From: Methylohalomonas sp964522485
GTDB lineage: Bacteria > Pseudomonadota > Gammaproteobacteria > Methylohalomonadales > Methylohalomonadaceae
Assembly (NCBI GenBank): GCA_964522485.1
Contig: CAZFUS010000003.1
Span: forward strand, 1-64,000
DNA: 64,000 bases
Direction: 5' to 3'
The notes beneath the pieces were generated by a model that ran no database searches, had not been told where the DNA came from, and saw only the letters and a list, made by a program, of their open reading frames with translations. This document shows positions 16,190-23,861 of the stretch, piece after piece (the first letter of the stretch is position 1; the number at the start of each line of letters is the position of its first letter). Made by a program: the position numbers and the translations under genes.

Positions 16190-18655
16190 TCAGCCGACCT
16201 CCTTGAGCGGGACATACTCATCCGGTGTGTTGCCGCTGCCGCTGCGTTCCGCCCACGGATCCACTTCGACATGCTGCTGTGATTTCAGGAAGCGCTGACA
16301 GGCCGCCTTGCGGCCTTCGGCATCCTTGACGACACGTTCAATGACATAGTCGAGGCCAACGCGCTCGATCCAGGGTGCGGTGCGTTCCAGATAAAAGGCT
16401 TCCTCACGATAGATCTGCATGAAGGCGACGCAGTATTCCTTGACTTCCTCGGGTGTGGAGACGCGGCACAGTATGTCGGTGCCGCGCAGCTTCACGCCGC
16501 CGTTGCCACCGACCTGCAGTTCATAGCCACTTTCCAGACAGACGACACCAAAATCCTTGATCGACGCTTCGGCGCAGTTGCGCGGACAGCCGGAGACCGC
16601 CATCTTGAATTTGTGTGGTGTCCAGGTACCGGCCGTCATCTGCTCCAGTTCGACACCAAGTTTGGTCGATTCCTGCAGCCCGAAGCGGCACCATTCCTTG
16701 CCGACGCAGGTTTTCACCGTGCGCAGTGCCTTGCCGTAGGCATGCCCGGACTGCAGGCCGCCCTGTTCACGCAGATCACGCCAGACGCCGGGCAGATCTT
16801 CCTTTTTAACGCCCAGCAGGTCGATGCGCTGGCCGCCGGTCACCTTGACGGTCGGAATGCTGTATTTGTCGGCTACATCGGCGATGGCGCGCAGTTCCCT
16901 CGGATTGGTCAGACCGCCCCACATGCGTGGCACGACCGAATAGGTGCCGTCTTTCTGAATGTTGGCATGGGCGCGTTCATTGATGAAACGCGACTGTGAG
17001 TCATCAACGGCTTCAGCGGGAAAAGTTGACAGGCAATAGTAATTCAATGCCGGGCGGCACTTGTTGCAGCCGTCAGGACGTTCCCAGCCCAGACTTTCAC
17101 GCACGGCGGTACCGCTCAACAGATGCTGCTTTCGAATGGCCTCGCGTACCTGGGCATGACTCCACGTGGTGCAGTCGCACATTGGTTTTTCCGCCGGCGC
17201 GACAGCGACGGCATCGGCGCCGATGGTGGCGGTGAGCAGTTCGGCCACCTTGCTCTTGCAGGAACCGCACGACGATCCCGCCTTGGTCTGTTTTTCGACT
17301 TCAGCCTGGGACTGCAGCTTATGTTCCTTGATGGCATTGACGATGCTGCCCTTGCAGACACCATTGCAATCGCATATCTGGGTGTCATCGGGGAGTGAAT
17401 CGACACCGGCTCCGGCTTTGGCGTCGTCCTCGGCATAGGCGCGACCGAATACCAGACGATCGCGAATGCCACCGACATCGGTGCGCTGACGCATCAGATC
17501 GAAATACCAGCTTCCATCAGCAGTGTCGCCATACAGGACGGCACCCTTGATAGTGTTGTCTTGCAATACGAGGCGTTTGTAGACACCGCGTCTGGGATCC
17601 TGAAATACGATGTCTTCACTCTTGTCATCACCGATGATGTCACCGGCGGAAAACAGATCGATGCCGGTGACCTTGAGCTTGGTCGAGGTCTCTGAGCCGA
17701 CGTAACGGCCGCTGCCGACATTGGCCAGATGCGTGGCGCAGACCCTGGCCTGTTCCCACAGTGGCGCGACCAGTCCATAGGTCTGTTGCCGGTGCTGGAC
17801 GCACTCGCCGACGGAATAGATGCGCGGATCGTAAGTCTGCATGGTGTCGTTGACGAGTATGCCGCGCTCGCAGTAGAGACCGCAGCTTTGTGCCAGCTCG
17901 ATATTCGGCTTGATGCCCACGGCCATGACCACCAGATCAGCTTTCACTTCGCTGCCATCGGCGAAGCGCACGCCGGTGACGTGATCCTTGCCGAGAATGG
18001 CCTCTGTTTTGGCCTGCATGCGAAAGCGCAGGCCACGCTGTTCCAGTGATTGCTGCAACAGGCGGCCAGCGACGTCGTCGAGCTGGCGCTCCATTAATGT
18101 ATCGAGCAGATGTACGACGGTGACGTCCATACCCTGTTTATGCAGTCCATTGGCAGCCTCCAGGCCGAGCAGACCGCCACCGATGACGACGGCTTTTTCA
18201 TGTTGTCTGGATACATCCAGCATGGTCTCGACATCGTGAATATCACGGAAGGTGATGACGCCGGGCAGATTCTTGCCATCGATCGGCAGCATGAACGGTC
18301 GTGAGCCGGTAGCCATCAGCAGACGGTCATACGGGATCTCGTGGCCGGATTTTGAATACACTATGCGCCGTTGGCGGTCGATGCGTTCTACCGGATCGCC
18401 ACTGTATAGCGTGATGTCGTTCTGTTCGTACCATTCCGGCGAGTTGATCATGATCTCATCAATTTCTTTCTCACCGGCCAGCAGCGGCGACAACATGATA
18501 CGGTTGTAGTTGCCGTAGGGTTCGGCGCCGAATACGGTGATGTTATAGTAATCCGGCGCTATCTTGAGCAGTTCCTCGACGGTGCGCATGCCCGCCATGC
18601 CGTTGCCAATGACAACAAGATCCTGCTTCTGATCGGGTAGTTTCTTGAACATCAT
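16190..18655 (-). CDS. nirB: NADH-dependent nitrite reductase large subunit
   Basis: An 821-residue cytoplasmic flavo-sirohaem enzyme reducing nitrite to ammonium. Order of domains: FAD/NAD(P)H oxidoreductase (VVIGNGMAGMRTVEEL near 14-30, second dinucleotide loop VIGGGLLGLEAANG), two BFD-type 2Fe-2S regions (CDCNGVCKGSIV and CDCTTWSHAQV, each with a later Cys pair), ferredoxin-like half domain, and the sirohaem/4Fe-4S domain with CVGKEWC and CPRNC ligands. Two ATGs stand together at 18655 and 18652; GAGGGG upstream is better spaced for the second. It follows narK by 33 bp and is followed directly by nirD. Confidence 0.94.
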   Translation of the reverse strand: MMFKKLPDQKQDLVVIGNGMAGMRTVEELLKIAPDYYNITVFGAEPYGNYNRIMLSPLLAGEKEIDEIMINSPEWYEQNDITLYSGDPVERIDRQRRIVYSKSGHEIPYDRLLMATGSRPFMLPIDGKNLPGVITFRDIHDVETMLDVSRQHEKAVVIGGGLLGLEAANGLHKQGMDVTVVHLLDTLMERQLDDVAGRLLQQSLEQRGLRFRMQAKTEAILGKDHVTGVRFADGSEVKADLVVMAVGIKPNIELAQSCGLYCERGILVNDTMQTYDPRIYSVGECVQHRQQTYGLVAPLWEQARVCATHLANVGSGRYVGSETSTKLKVTGIDLFSAGDIIGDDKSEDIVFQDPRRGVYKRLVLQDNTIKGAVLYGDTADGSWYFDLMRQRTDVGGIRDRLVFGRAYAEDDAKAGAGVDSLPDDTQICDCNGVCKGSIVNAIKEHKLQSQAEVEKQTKAGSSCGSCKSKVAELLTATIGADAVAVAPAEKPMCDCTTWSHAQVREAIRKQHLLSGTAVRESLGWERPDGCNKCRPALNYYCLSTFPAEAVDDSQSRFINERAHANIQKDGTYSVVPRMWGGLTNPRELRAIADVADKYSIPTVKVTGGQRIDLLGVKKEDLPGVWRDLREQGGLQSGHAYGKALRTVKTCVGKEWCRFGLQESTKLGVELEQMTAGTWTPHKFKMAVSGCPRNCAEASIKDFGVVCLESGYELQVGGNGGVKLRGTDILCRVSTPEEVKEYCVAFMQIYREEAFYLERTAPWIERVGLDYVIERVVKDAEGRKAACQRFLKSQQHVEVDPWAERSGSGNTPDEYVPLKEVG

Positions 18656-18688
18656 TATCCCCTCAATGCGAGTGTAATACCCGGCGGC

Positions 18689-20062
18689 CTATGACGACTG
18701 CAACGCTGGTTTAGCATCGCCTGCTGCGCCGTCCAGTTCACGTTCAGCCATCGCTTTCTGCAGCGCCTCGTCTTCGGCCGCCGCGACCTCGGGTGAGAAA
18801 CGAACCATCAGTGCGAACAGTGAGCAGGTGATGACGGCCAGACCCAGGAAGAGCAGACCCTGTTCATAACTCAGCGATTCGGAGCGGAACAGGAAGCCGG
18901 CCGCGACCGCACCGGCGTTGCCACCGGCGCCGACGATACCCGCGACTGCGCCCAGCGCTTTGCGATTCATGAAAGGAACGACACCATAGGTCGCGCCTTC
19001 TGCCATCTGCACAAACAGGCTGAATATGACCATACTGATGATGGCCAGGCCAAGTATCGCCATCTGCGAGAACAACACCAGCGCCAAACCTTCCAGCAAC
19101 AGCACGAGAAACAGGAAATTGACCCGGCCCTTGAGTCCATGACGACGGGCGAACCAGTCGGAACCGATTCCCCCCAGTGTGCGGGCGAACAGATTCATCA
19201 GGCCGAACAGCCCGGCGATGATACCGGCGGTTTTCAGATCCAGGGAGAAGCGGTCGAAGAAATAGATCGCAGCGATGTTATTAATCGTCAGTTCGATACC
19301 GAAACAGGCTGCATACACTACGAACAATGCCCAGACACGATAATCCTTCGCTGCCGTCAGGAAGGTCCTGAATGAATTGCTGAAACTACCGGCTTGCGGC
19401 AGCTCACCCCGTTCACGCAGTTCCCGATAATCGCCATCCGGCGCATCCCGGGTCAGCAGATAATAGGCGATGCCGGTGATCAGGAGCACGATGCCGGGTA
19501 CGACCATGGCCAGACGCCAGCCCACGGCTTCAGAAACGCCGAGAGTCAGTAGCGCAGCGAAGATCAGCGGCATCACGATCTGCGTTGTACCGCCGCCGAG
19601 ATTGCCCCAGCCGGCGGTGGTCGCATTCGCCGTACCAACGACGTTCGGTGCGAACATGACTGAGGTGTGATACTGGGTGATTACAAATGAAGCACCGATG
19701 GCACCAATTGCCAGACGCGCCAGCAGAAATGTTTCATAGCTGTTGGCCAGACCGATGCACATCACCGGTATCGAACCGAGGATTAGCAGCCAGGTATACG
19801 TGCGCCGCGGTCCGAAACGATCGCATAGCGGTCCGATAATCAGACGCACCAGGATGGTGATGGCGACCGAGGCAATAATAGTATTGCCGATCTGGACCTT
19901 GCTAAGATCAAGGTCCTCACGGACCACGGCCATCAGCGGCGCAATACCAAACCAGCCAAAAAAGCACAGATGAAAGGCAAACCAGGTCATATGAAAGGCC
20001 CGCATCTGTATCGATTTGAAATCAAACAGCCTGATGCGTGTGGCTTTGTGTGCAGTGTCCAT
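18689..20062 (-). CDS. narK: NarK/NasA-type MFS nitrate/nitrite transporter
   Basis: A 457-residue major facilitator with 12 predicted helices. The family motifs are visible: FHMTWFAFHLCFFGWFGIAP in helix 1, the A-type loop CDRFGPRRTY, and the two nitrate signatures GWGNLGGGTTQIVMP and IVGAGGNAGAVAAGF. The Arg of RLIIGPLCDR helps bind the anion in this family. It should import nitrate for the reductases encoded just downstream. The ATG at 20062 has GGAG eight bases upstream; an in-frame TTG at 20092 falls in the terminator and is not used. The leader carries a sigma-54 promoter and an attenuator. Confidence 0.92.
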   Translation of the reverse strand: MDTAHKATRIRLFDFKSIQMRAFHMTWFAFHLCFFGWFGIAPLMAVVREDLDLSKVQIGNTIIASVAITILVRLIIGPLCDRFGPRRTYTWLLILGSIPVMCIGLANSYETFLLARLAIGAIGASFVITQYHTSVMFAPNVVGTANATTAGWGNLGGGTTQIVMPLIFAALLTLGVSEAVGWRLAMVVPGIVLLITGIAYYLLTRDAPDGDYRELRERGELPQAGSFSNSFRTFLTAAKDYRVWALFVVYAACFGIELTINNIAAIYFFDRFSLDLKTAGIIAGLFGLMNLFARTLGGIGSDWFARRHGLKGRVNFLFLVLLLEGLALVLFSQMAILGLAIISMVIFSLFVQMAEGATYGVVPFMNRKALGAVAGIVGAGGNAGAVAAGFLFRSESLSYEQGLLFLGLAVITCSLFALMVRFSPEVAAAEDEALQKAMAERELDGAAGDAKPALQSS

Positions 20063-20090
20063 TGGCGTCTCCGTTCCAGATAAATTCAAC

Positions 20091-20140
20091 AAAAAAAGGC
20101 GTCATCGCCGGACAAAAATTGCTGTCCGCGTGACGCCTTT
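20091..20140 (-). terminator. Leader attenuator terminator before narK
   Basis: On the minus strand AAAGGCGTCA (20140-20131) pairs with TGACGCCTTT, with an inner CGGACA/TGTCCG helix, and the stem runs into seven T at 20097-20091. It lies between the promoter and the narK start, so it must be read through for expression, as in NasT-controlled leaders. Confidence 0.88.
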
Positions 20141-20152
20141 GTCTCTGTGTTT

Positions 20153-20172
20153 CGGGGTCCGCCATTAGACCC
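20153..20172 (-). promoter_or_regulatory. Candidate ANTAR (NasT) RNA hairpin in narK leader
   Basis: GGGTCT (20172-20167) pairs with GGACCC (20160-20155) around the hexaloop AATGGC, closed by a T:G wobble, with a bulged C at the base. A at loop position 1 and G at position 4 fit the known ANTAR-binding hairpin. A second candidate hairpin with loop AACGAA lies directly 5' (about 20195-20173), with a C:C mismatch and two wobbles in its stem. The terminator begins 12 bases downstream. Confidence 0.72.
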
Positions 20173-20286
20173 GCAAGGATTCGTTTCGCCGCGGCTTACC
20201 GGCGTGACACCGTTGCTGACGGATCACACTTGTCCAAACCGCACGCGCCACGATCTGCTTCGCTGACACGTTTGATGATTTAGTAT

Positions 20287-20302
20287 CGCAAGCTTTATGC
20301 CA
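20287..20302 (-). promoter_or_regulatory. Sigma-54 promoter of narK-nirB-nirD-nasA
   Basis: TGGCAT-N5-TTGC matches the -24/-12 consensus TGGCAC-N5-TTGCA with exact GG-GC spacing. Transcription would begin near 20276, leaving a leader of about 215 bases that holds the NasT hairpin and attenuator. Confidence 0.8.
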
Positions 20303-20399
20303 GCCGGGCAGTTATGCAGGCAATATCTGCTTTTGCCATAGCAACAATTACTTAAGGCTGAATGGCGCAAAGGATGCCATACCAGTAGCAGGCTTATGA

Positions 20400-20416
20400 T
20401 GCACAGTCCTGGACAG
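20400..20416 (-). promoter_or_regulatory. Possible second NtrC site
   Basis: Seventeen bases matching the NtrC palindrome at 8 positions (TGCAC and TGG). It is weaker than the site centred 30 bp away at 20438, but the spacing equals about three helical turns, as in known NtrC enhancers. Confidence 0.4.
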
Positions 20417-20429
20417 CTAACCCTGAAAA

Positions 20430-20446
20430 TGCACTTATTCAGTGCA
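20430..20446 (-). promoter_or_regulatory. NtrC-binding site upstream of narK
   Basis: TGCACT-N5-AGTGCA is a perfect 17-bp dyad that differs from the NtrC consensus TGCACC-N5-GGTGCA by one base in each half. It lies about 160 bp before the expected start of transcription, a normal enhancer distance, just after the nasS stop. Confidence 0.7.
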
Positions 20447-20461
20447 ATGGATCAGCAGCTT

Positions 20462-21682
20462 TCAAGCGTTGCTGTCGGCAAGCTCTGTCAGGCTGACATT
20501 GATATGGGCGCGTTCGAAACTCATGAGGTAATCAATGACGCGGGCAGGATCGAAGCGGCGGCCGTCGACGAATCTGTCAGCACCGAGAGCCAGATTGTCG
20601 AGCCGCCACTCGGTCGTATGTCCACCCTCGGGTTTGATCTCGACCTCGGGGCAGGGCAGGGACAGGGCGATACACGCTTCACGATAGAGATCGGTGCGGT
20701 AAATCTGTTCGGCGAGTGTGCGGATGGCCAGCGGCTTGCTGATTTGTCCCCAGCGATACATCTGGCTGAGCAGCCAGGTGGCGTGGGAACGCCAGGGAAA
20801 AGTGGCGCAGTAACGGTAAAATTCGTGGTTGCCGATCATGAGTCCCGAAGCGATCGTATCGGGCGGCAAATCGAGATACTCCGGCCTGCTGAGCAGCAGT
20901 GGCAGTTCGTTGACGTTTTTGATATCGGCCAGCCAGACGGCTGCCTGCAGTAATGCGCGCAGCAGGGCCTGATGCGTGCGGGGATGCTGTTTGGCCCAGT
21001 CGGCGCGCACGGCCAATACCTTTTCCGGTGCGTTCTGCCAGATCTGGTGTCCGTTCAACAGCACGTGACCATGGCCGCGCGCGGCCGCTACCTGATTCCA
21101 GGGCTCGCCGACGCACAGACCGTCGATACGGCCGGCCGCCAGTTGTGACGCCATCTGCGGTGGTGGTATGACAATCAGGTTGACGTCCTGATCCGGATCG
21201 ATATCGCCGGCTGCCAGCCAGTAGCGCAGCAGATAATTATGACAGGAATACGGATAAACCATTGCGAACGTCAGGGGCGCCAGCCCTTCCTGATGACGAT
21301 GGTCCATCAGTTGCTTGAGCGCCCGCAGGGCCCGCTGCGGATCATCCATCGTTCGCGGTTCCAGGGCGAGGAGCTGTTCGCGCAGGGCATGCGAAATCGT
21401 CAGGGCATTACCGTTCAGACCCAGTGAGAAAGCCGTGATGAGCGGTGTCTGGACATTACTCAGGCCGAGCGTGACCGCTGCCGGCAACGGGGCAAGCATA
21501 TGCGCGCCCTGCAGCGATCCGATACAGAGCTTGTCGCGGATGTTGGACCACGAGACCTCGCGCGACAGTCGTACATTCAATCCTTCGGCTTCAAACAGAC
21601 CCTGCTCCTGCGCAACCGCCAGTACGGCGCAGTCGATGAGGGGGATGAAACCCAGGGTCAGTTCATGTGTTTCGAGTTGCAT
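20462..21682 (-). CDS. nasS: Nitrate-sensing regulator NasS (NrtA-like)
   Basis: A 406-residue cytoplasmic relative of the nitrate-binding protein NrtA, lacking a signal peptide. Conserved features include LTLGFIPLIDCAVLAVAQE at the N-terminus, WSNIRDKLCIGSLQGAHML and PMPLA-like APLPAAVTLGL, and GLCVGEPWNQVA. In Azotobacter, Paracoccus and Pseudomonas, NasS holds NasT inactive until it binds nitrate or nitrite (established for those systems). The gene follows nasT by 20 bp and lies directly before the narK control region. Cytoplasmic location and neighbour nasT favour a sensor over an ABC transporter subunit; no nrtBC genes are present. Confidence 0.9.
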   Translation of the reverse strand: MQLETHELTLGFIPLIDCAVLAVAQEQGLFEAEGLNVRLSREVSWSNIRDKLCIGSLQGAHMLAPLPAAVTLGLSNVQTPLITAFSLGLNGNALTISHALREQLLALEPRTMDDPQRALRALKQLMDHRHQEGLAPLTFAMVYPYSCHNYLLRYWLAAGDIDPDQDVNLIVIPPPQMASQLAAGRIDGLCVGEPWNQVAAARGHGHVLLNGHQIWQNAPEKVLAVRADWAKQHPRTHQALLRALLQAAVWLADIKNVNELPLLLSRPEYLDLPPDTIASGLMIGNHEFYRYCATFPWRSHATWLLSQMYRWGQISKPLAIRTLAEQIYRTDLYREACIALSLPCPEVEIKPEGGHTTEWRLDNLALGADRFVDGRRFDPARVIDYLMSFERAHINVSLTELADSNA

Positions 21683-21702
21683 TCATCACACTCCAACCGG
21701 CT

Positions 21703-22290
21703 TCATTCCAGCAATTCGGTGGCGGCGATAATACTGCGCGCCAGCTCTGAAAGTTTCAGATTACGATCCATCGCCATTTTGCGCAGGGCCTGATAGGCTT
21801 GATCCTCCTCGAGGCCGCGCCTTTTCATGAGAATGCCCTTGGCCTTTTCAATCAGCTTGCGTTCGGTCAGCTGCATGCGTGTCTGTTCCAGTTCGTTGCG
21901 CAGCTGCTGATATTCGCGAAAGCGGTGCATGGCCACATCCAGGATCGGTCGGATTCGTTCCGGGCTGAGGCCGTCGACTACGTAGGCCGTTACCCCGGAC
22001 TTGACCGCGCGTTCAATCGTGGCGCTGTCGCCATCGTTGGTGAACATGACAATGGGTCGGGGTCGATCCCGGCTGATAGCCTGCATTGATTCGAGCGTAT
22101 CCCGGCCCGGCGAGTCCAGATCGACAATGATAATATCCGGCTGCACACGCTCGACCGTGGCGATTATGTCCTCGTCTCTGGATATTCGTGCAACGATTTC
22201 ATGACCATGGACGCGCAGGGCTTCATCAAGCAGCTCGAAGCGCTCCGGCTGCTCGTCAACGAGCATGATTTTCAGTTTGGTACTACTCAC
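21703..22290 (-). CDS. nasT: ANTAR-domain antiterminator NasT
   Basis: A 195-residue response-regulator-like RNA-binding protein. The receiver domain has IMLVDE and a likely acceptor Asp57 in IIIVDLDSPG, but the usual Lys near residue 105 is replaced (YVVDGLS), in keeping with non-phosphorylated control by NasS. A coiled-coil linker leads to the C-terminal ANTAR domain (KLIEKAKGILMKRRGLEEDQ and QALRKMAMDRN). It should bind leader hairpins and prevent termination. The start is GTG at 22290; no upstream ATG is available. It lies 14 bp after the porin gene, so the two should share a transcript. Confidence 0.93.
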   Translation of the reverse strand: MSSTKLKIMLVDEQPERFELLDEALRVHGHEIVARISRDEDIIATVERVQPDIIIVDLDSPGRDTLESMQAISRDRPRPIVMFTNDGDSATIERAVKSGVTAYVVDGLSPERIRPILDVAMHRFREYQQLRNELEQTRMQLTERKLIEKAKGILMKRRGLEEDQAYQALRKMAMDRNLKLSELARSIIAATELLE

Positions 22291-22304
22291 TACTGAGTGT
22301 TGAT

Positions 22305-23594
22305 CTAGAATTTGGCCGTAGCGTATAACCAGAACTTCCGGGCGTCGGCGGTGACAGTGGAACTTCCGTTACGCAGCAGATTGGTGGCGTTTTCGTCGGC
22401 ATTATAATCCGCATATTTTATGCCCAGCATGAAATGTTGGCCGACGCCCCGACTCAGTTCGATATCGAATTCCTCACCATAACGGTAATCGAATTTGTCC
22501 GAATCGAGGATATGATATGCCGCTATAAGTTTGAATCCAAAGGCTGTTGCCACACTGCTTATATAGTAGTCACGTATACCATCCCCGGGTGTGGTCAGGA
22601 AGCGATCCGCCGTGCCCTGGAAGGCATGATTGGTGCCCAGTGGCGTCTGGAATGCATTCATGCCGTCACCGCTGAGACGTTCGTAGCTGGCCTTGATCAT
22701 GAGACTGTCAAGTAACGCCCGGGGTGCGAACTTGAAACCGGCTTCGGCAAGCTGATAACTGACATCATAATCGCCCGGATTGCCTCCGTAGTCGGATTGA
22801 TAGGCATATTCCAGTGTATAAATCGGCGAAATTGTATCAGTTAATGGATAACCGCCGTTCACCCGGACTCCATAGGTCTCAGAGGATGCGGCCGGTGCAT
22901 TATCGAAATCCAGCAGATAGGCATAACTTTCCAGGTTGGCGAAGTTGAACTTCTTATACTGGATATTGAATACGTGACTGTCACTGTCGAAGTTGTTCAG
23001 AACCGGAGTCGAATTATCCCCGAAGATGCGATTGACATTCCAGATATAGGCATAACTGATCCGGGTATCCGGAAAATAATGATTCTGAAGACTCACCGCA
23101 TCATGCGTCTGCCAGTTCTGGCGCCAGAGAACCGTGCCCATGAAACGGTGAAAGGGATCATCACGGTAGGTAATGATCTGACGGCCCACGCGCATACGGT
23201 TTCTGCCCATTCCATCATATTGCAGATAGCCCTGGTTGAGCTCGGTAACATCAGGATCTGCAACAACCGCATGGTTATTATTGGGCTGACCGGGATATTC
23301 CCGGTAATTGCCGCCTATCCGGCTTACCTGCTCAGCTTCCAGAAGGGCAGAGAAACCATGAAAAACACCGGACTGATATCCCAGGACACTGCGTAACGTA
23401 CTGGCATTGGCGTCTTTTGCGGCGAGATCATCATCCACATGTTCATAGCGATACCGGAAGTGGGCGTAGAAATAGGATTCCGCATGGGCACCTTTTAACG
23501 TAGTGGCGGCCACGGCAGGCTGGGAAAGCAATATGAGGCCCGACAGGATGCGCGGGGTGGCGTTGCAGATAATTCTGGCGTGACTGAAATTCAT
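22305..23594 (-). CDS. Outer-membrane porin of the nitrate cluster
   Basis: A 429-residue outer-membrane beta-barrel of the alginate-export/AlgE-like porin type. A signal peptide spans roughly residues 1-29 (cut near AVAATT). The mature part alternates strands with turns, includes YFYAHFRYRYEHVDDD, QGYLQYDGMGRNRMRVGRQ and ends in aromatic Phe (WLYATAKF), the sorting signal of outer-membrane proteins. Similar barrels accompany nasST-type genes in other proteobacteria, as far as I recall, and its leader carries the same control elements as narK, so passage of nitrate or nitrite across the outer membrane is the likely role (inference). The ATG at 23594 has GGAA seven bases upstream; another ATG stands at 23600. 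Confidence 0.78.
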   Translation of the reverse strand: MNFSHARIICNATPRILSGLILLSQPAVAATTLKGAHAESYFYAHFRYRYEHVDDDLAAKDANASTLRSVLGYQSGVFHGFSALLEAEQVSRIGGNYREYPGQPNNNHAVVADPDVTELNQGYLQYDGMGRNRMRVGRQIITYRDDPFHRFMGTVLWRQNWQTHDAVSLQNHYFPDTRISYAYIWNVNRIFGDNSTPVLNNFDSDSHVFNIQYKKFNFANLESYAYLLDFDNAPAASSETYGVRVNGGYPLTDTISPIYTLEYAYQSDYGGNPGDYDVSYQLAEAGFKFAPRALLDSLMIKASYERLSGDGMNAFQTPLGTNHAFQGTADRFLTTPGDGIRDYYISSVATAFGFKLIAAYHILDSDKFDYRYGEEFDIELSRGVGQHFMLGIKYADYNADENATNLLRNGSSTVTADARKFWLYATAKF

Positions 23595-23604
23595 GGGCAT
23601 TTCC

Positions 23605-23640
23605 AAAAAAAAAAGCCACATCGGTTTCCACCGATATGGC
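23605..23640 (-). terminator. Leader attenuator terminator before the porin gene
   Basis: GCCATATCGGT pairs with ACCGATGTGGC (11 bp, one T:G pair) around a GGAA tetraloop and is followed by ten T (23614-23605). The T-run ends only ten bases before the ATG at 23594, so the hairpin sits in the leader and must be bypassed for expression. Confidence 0.92.
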
Positions 23641-23653
23641 ATCGTTGTCCATA

Positions 23654-23680
23654 GCCGGGCACGCGCCGTTACGTGCCGGC
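23654..23680 (-). promoter_or_regulatory. Candidate ANTAR (NasT) RNA hairpin in porin leader
   Basis: GCCGGCACGT (23680-23671) pairs with GCGTGCC(C)GGC around loop AACGGC, closed by T:G and with one bulged C. The loop has A1 and G4 and differs by one base from the narK leader loop. The attenuator begins 13 bases later. A 5-bp hairpin ATCAC/GTGAT with a pentaloop lies just upstream (23700-23686). Confidence 0.75.
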
Positions 23681-23713
23681 CAGTCATCACGTTGAGTGAT
23701 TCAGTAGATAATC

Positions 23714-23729
23714 TGCAAGCAGCGGGCCA
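23714..23729 (-). promoter_or_regulatory. Sigma-54 promoter of porin-nasT-nasS
   Basis: TGGCCC-N5-TTGCA keeps every key base and the exact spacing of the -24/-12 consensus. Transcription should begin near 23703, giving a leader of about 110 bases. Confidence 0.85.
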
Positions 23730-23792
23730 GGTTCGTTAAATACATAACATATTGTAATTGATACAGTCGCGGCTATGTGAACGCGCAAGGTT

Positions 23793-23809
23793 CGCACTAT
23801 TTTGGTTCT
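23793..23809 (-). promoter_or_regulatory. NtrC site 1 upstream of the porin gene
   Basis: AACCAAAATAGTGC within this stretch matches the 17-bp NtrC consensus at 13 positions. Its centre is about 98 bp before the expected start of transcription. Confidence 0.72.
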
Positions 23810-23824
23810 ATCTGTCCGTGGTTT

Positions 23825-23839
23825 GCTCCACAGCAGTGC
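23825..23839 (-). promoter_or_regulatory. NtrC site 2 upstream of the porin gene
   Basis: GCACTGCTGTGGAGC keeps the GCAC and TGG-GC contacts of the NtrC palindrome. Its centre is 31 bp upstream of site 1, the same helical phasing as the paired enhancers of E. coli glnA. Confidence 0.6.
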
Positions 23840-23861
23840 CTTAGTGTCCGTCAGCCATTCA

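Noticed and set aside
20462..21682. NrtA-like protein considered as an ABC nitrate transporter subunit
   Set aside because: It lacks a signal peptide and nrtB/nrtC genes, and it is paired with nasT, so NasS is the better reading.
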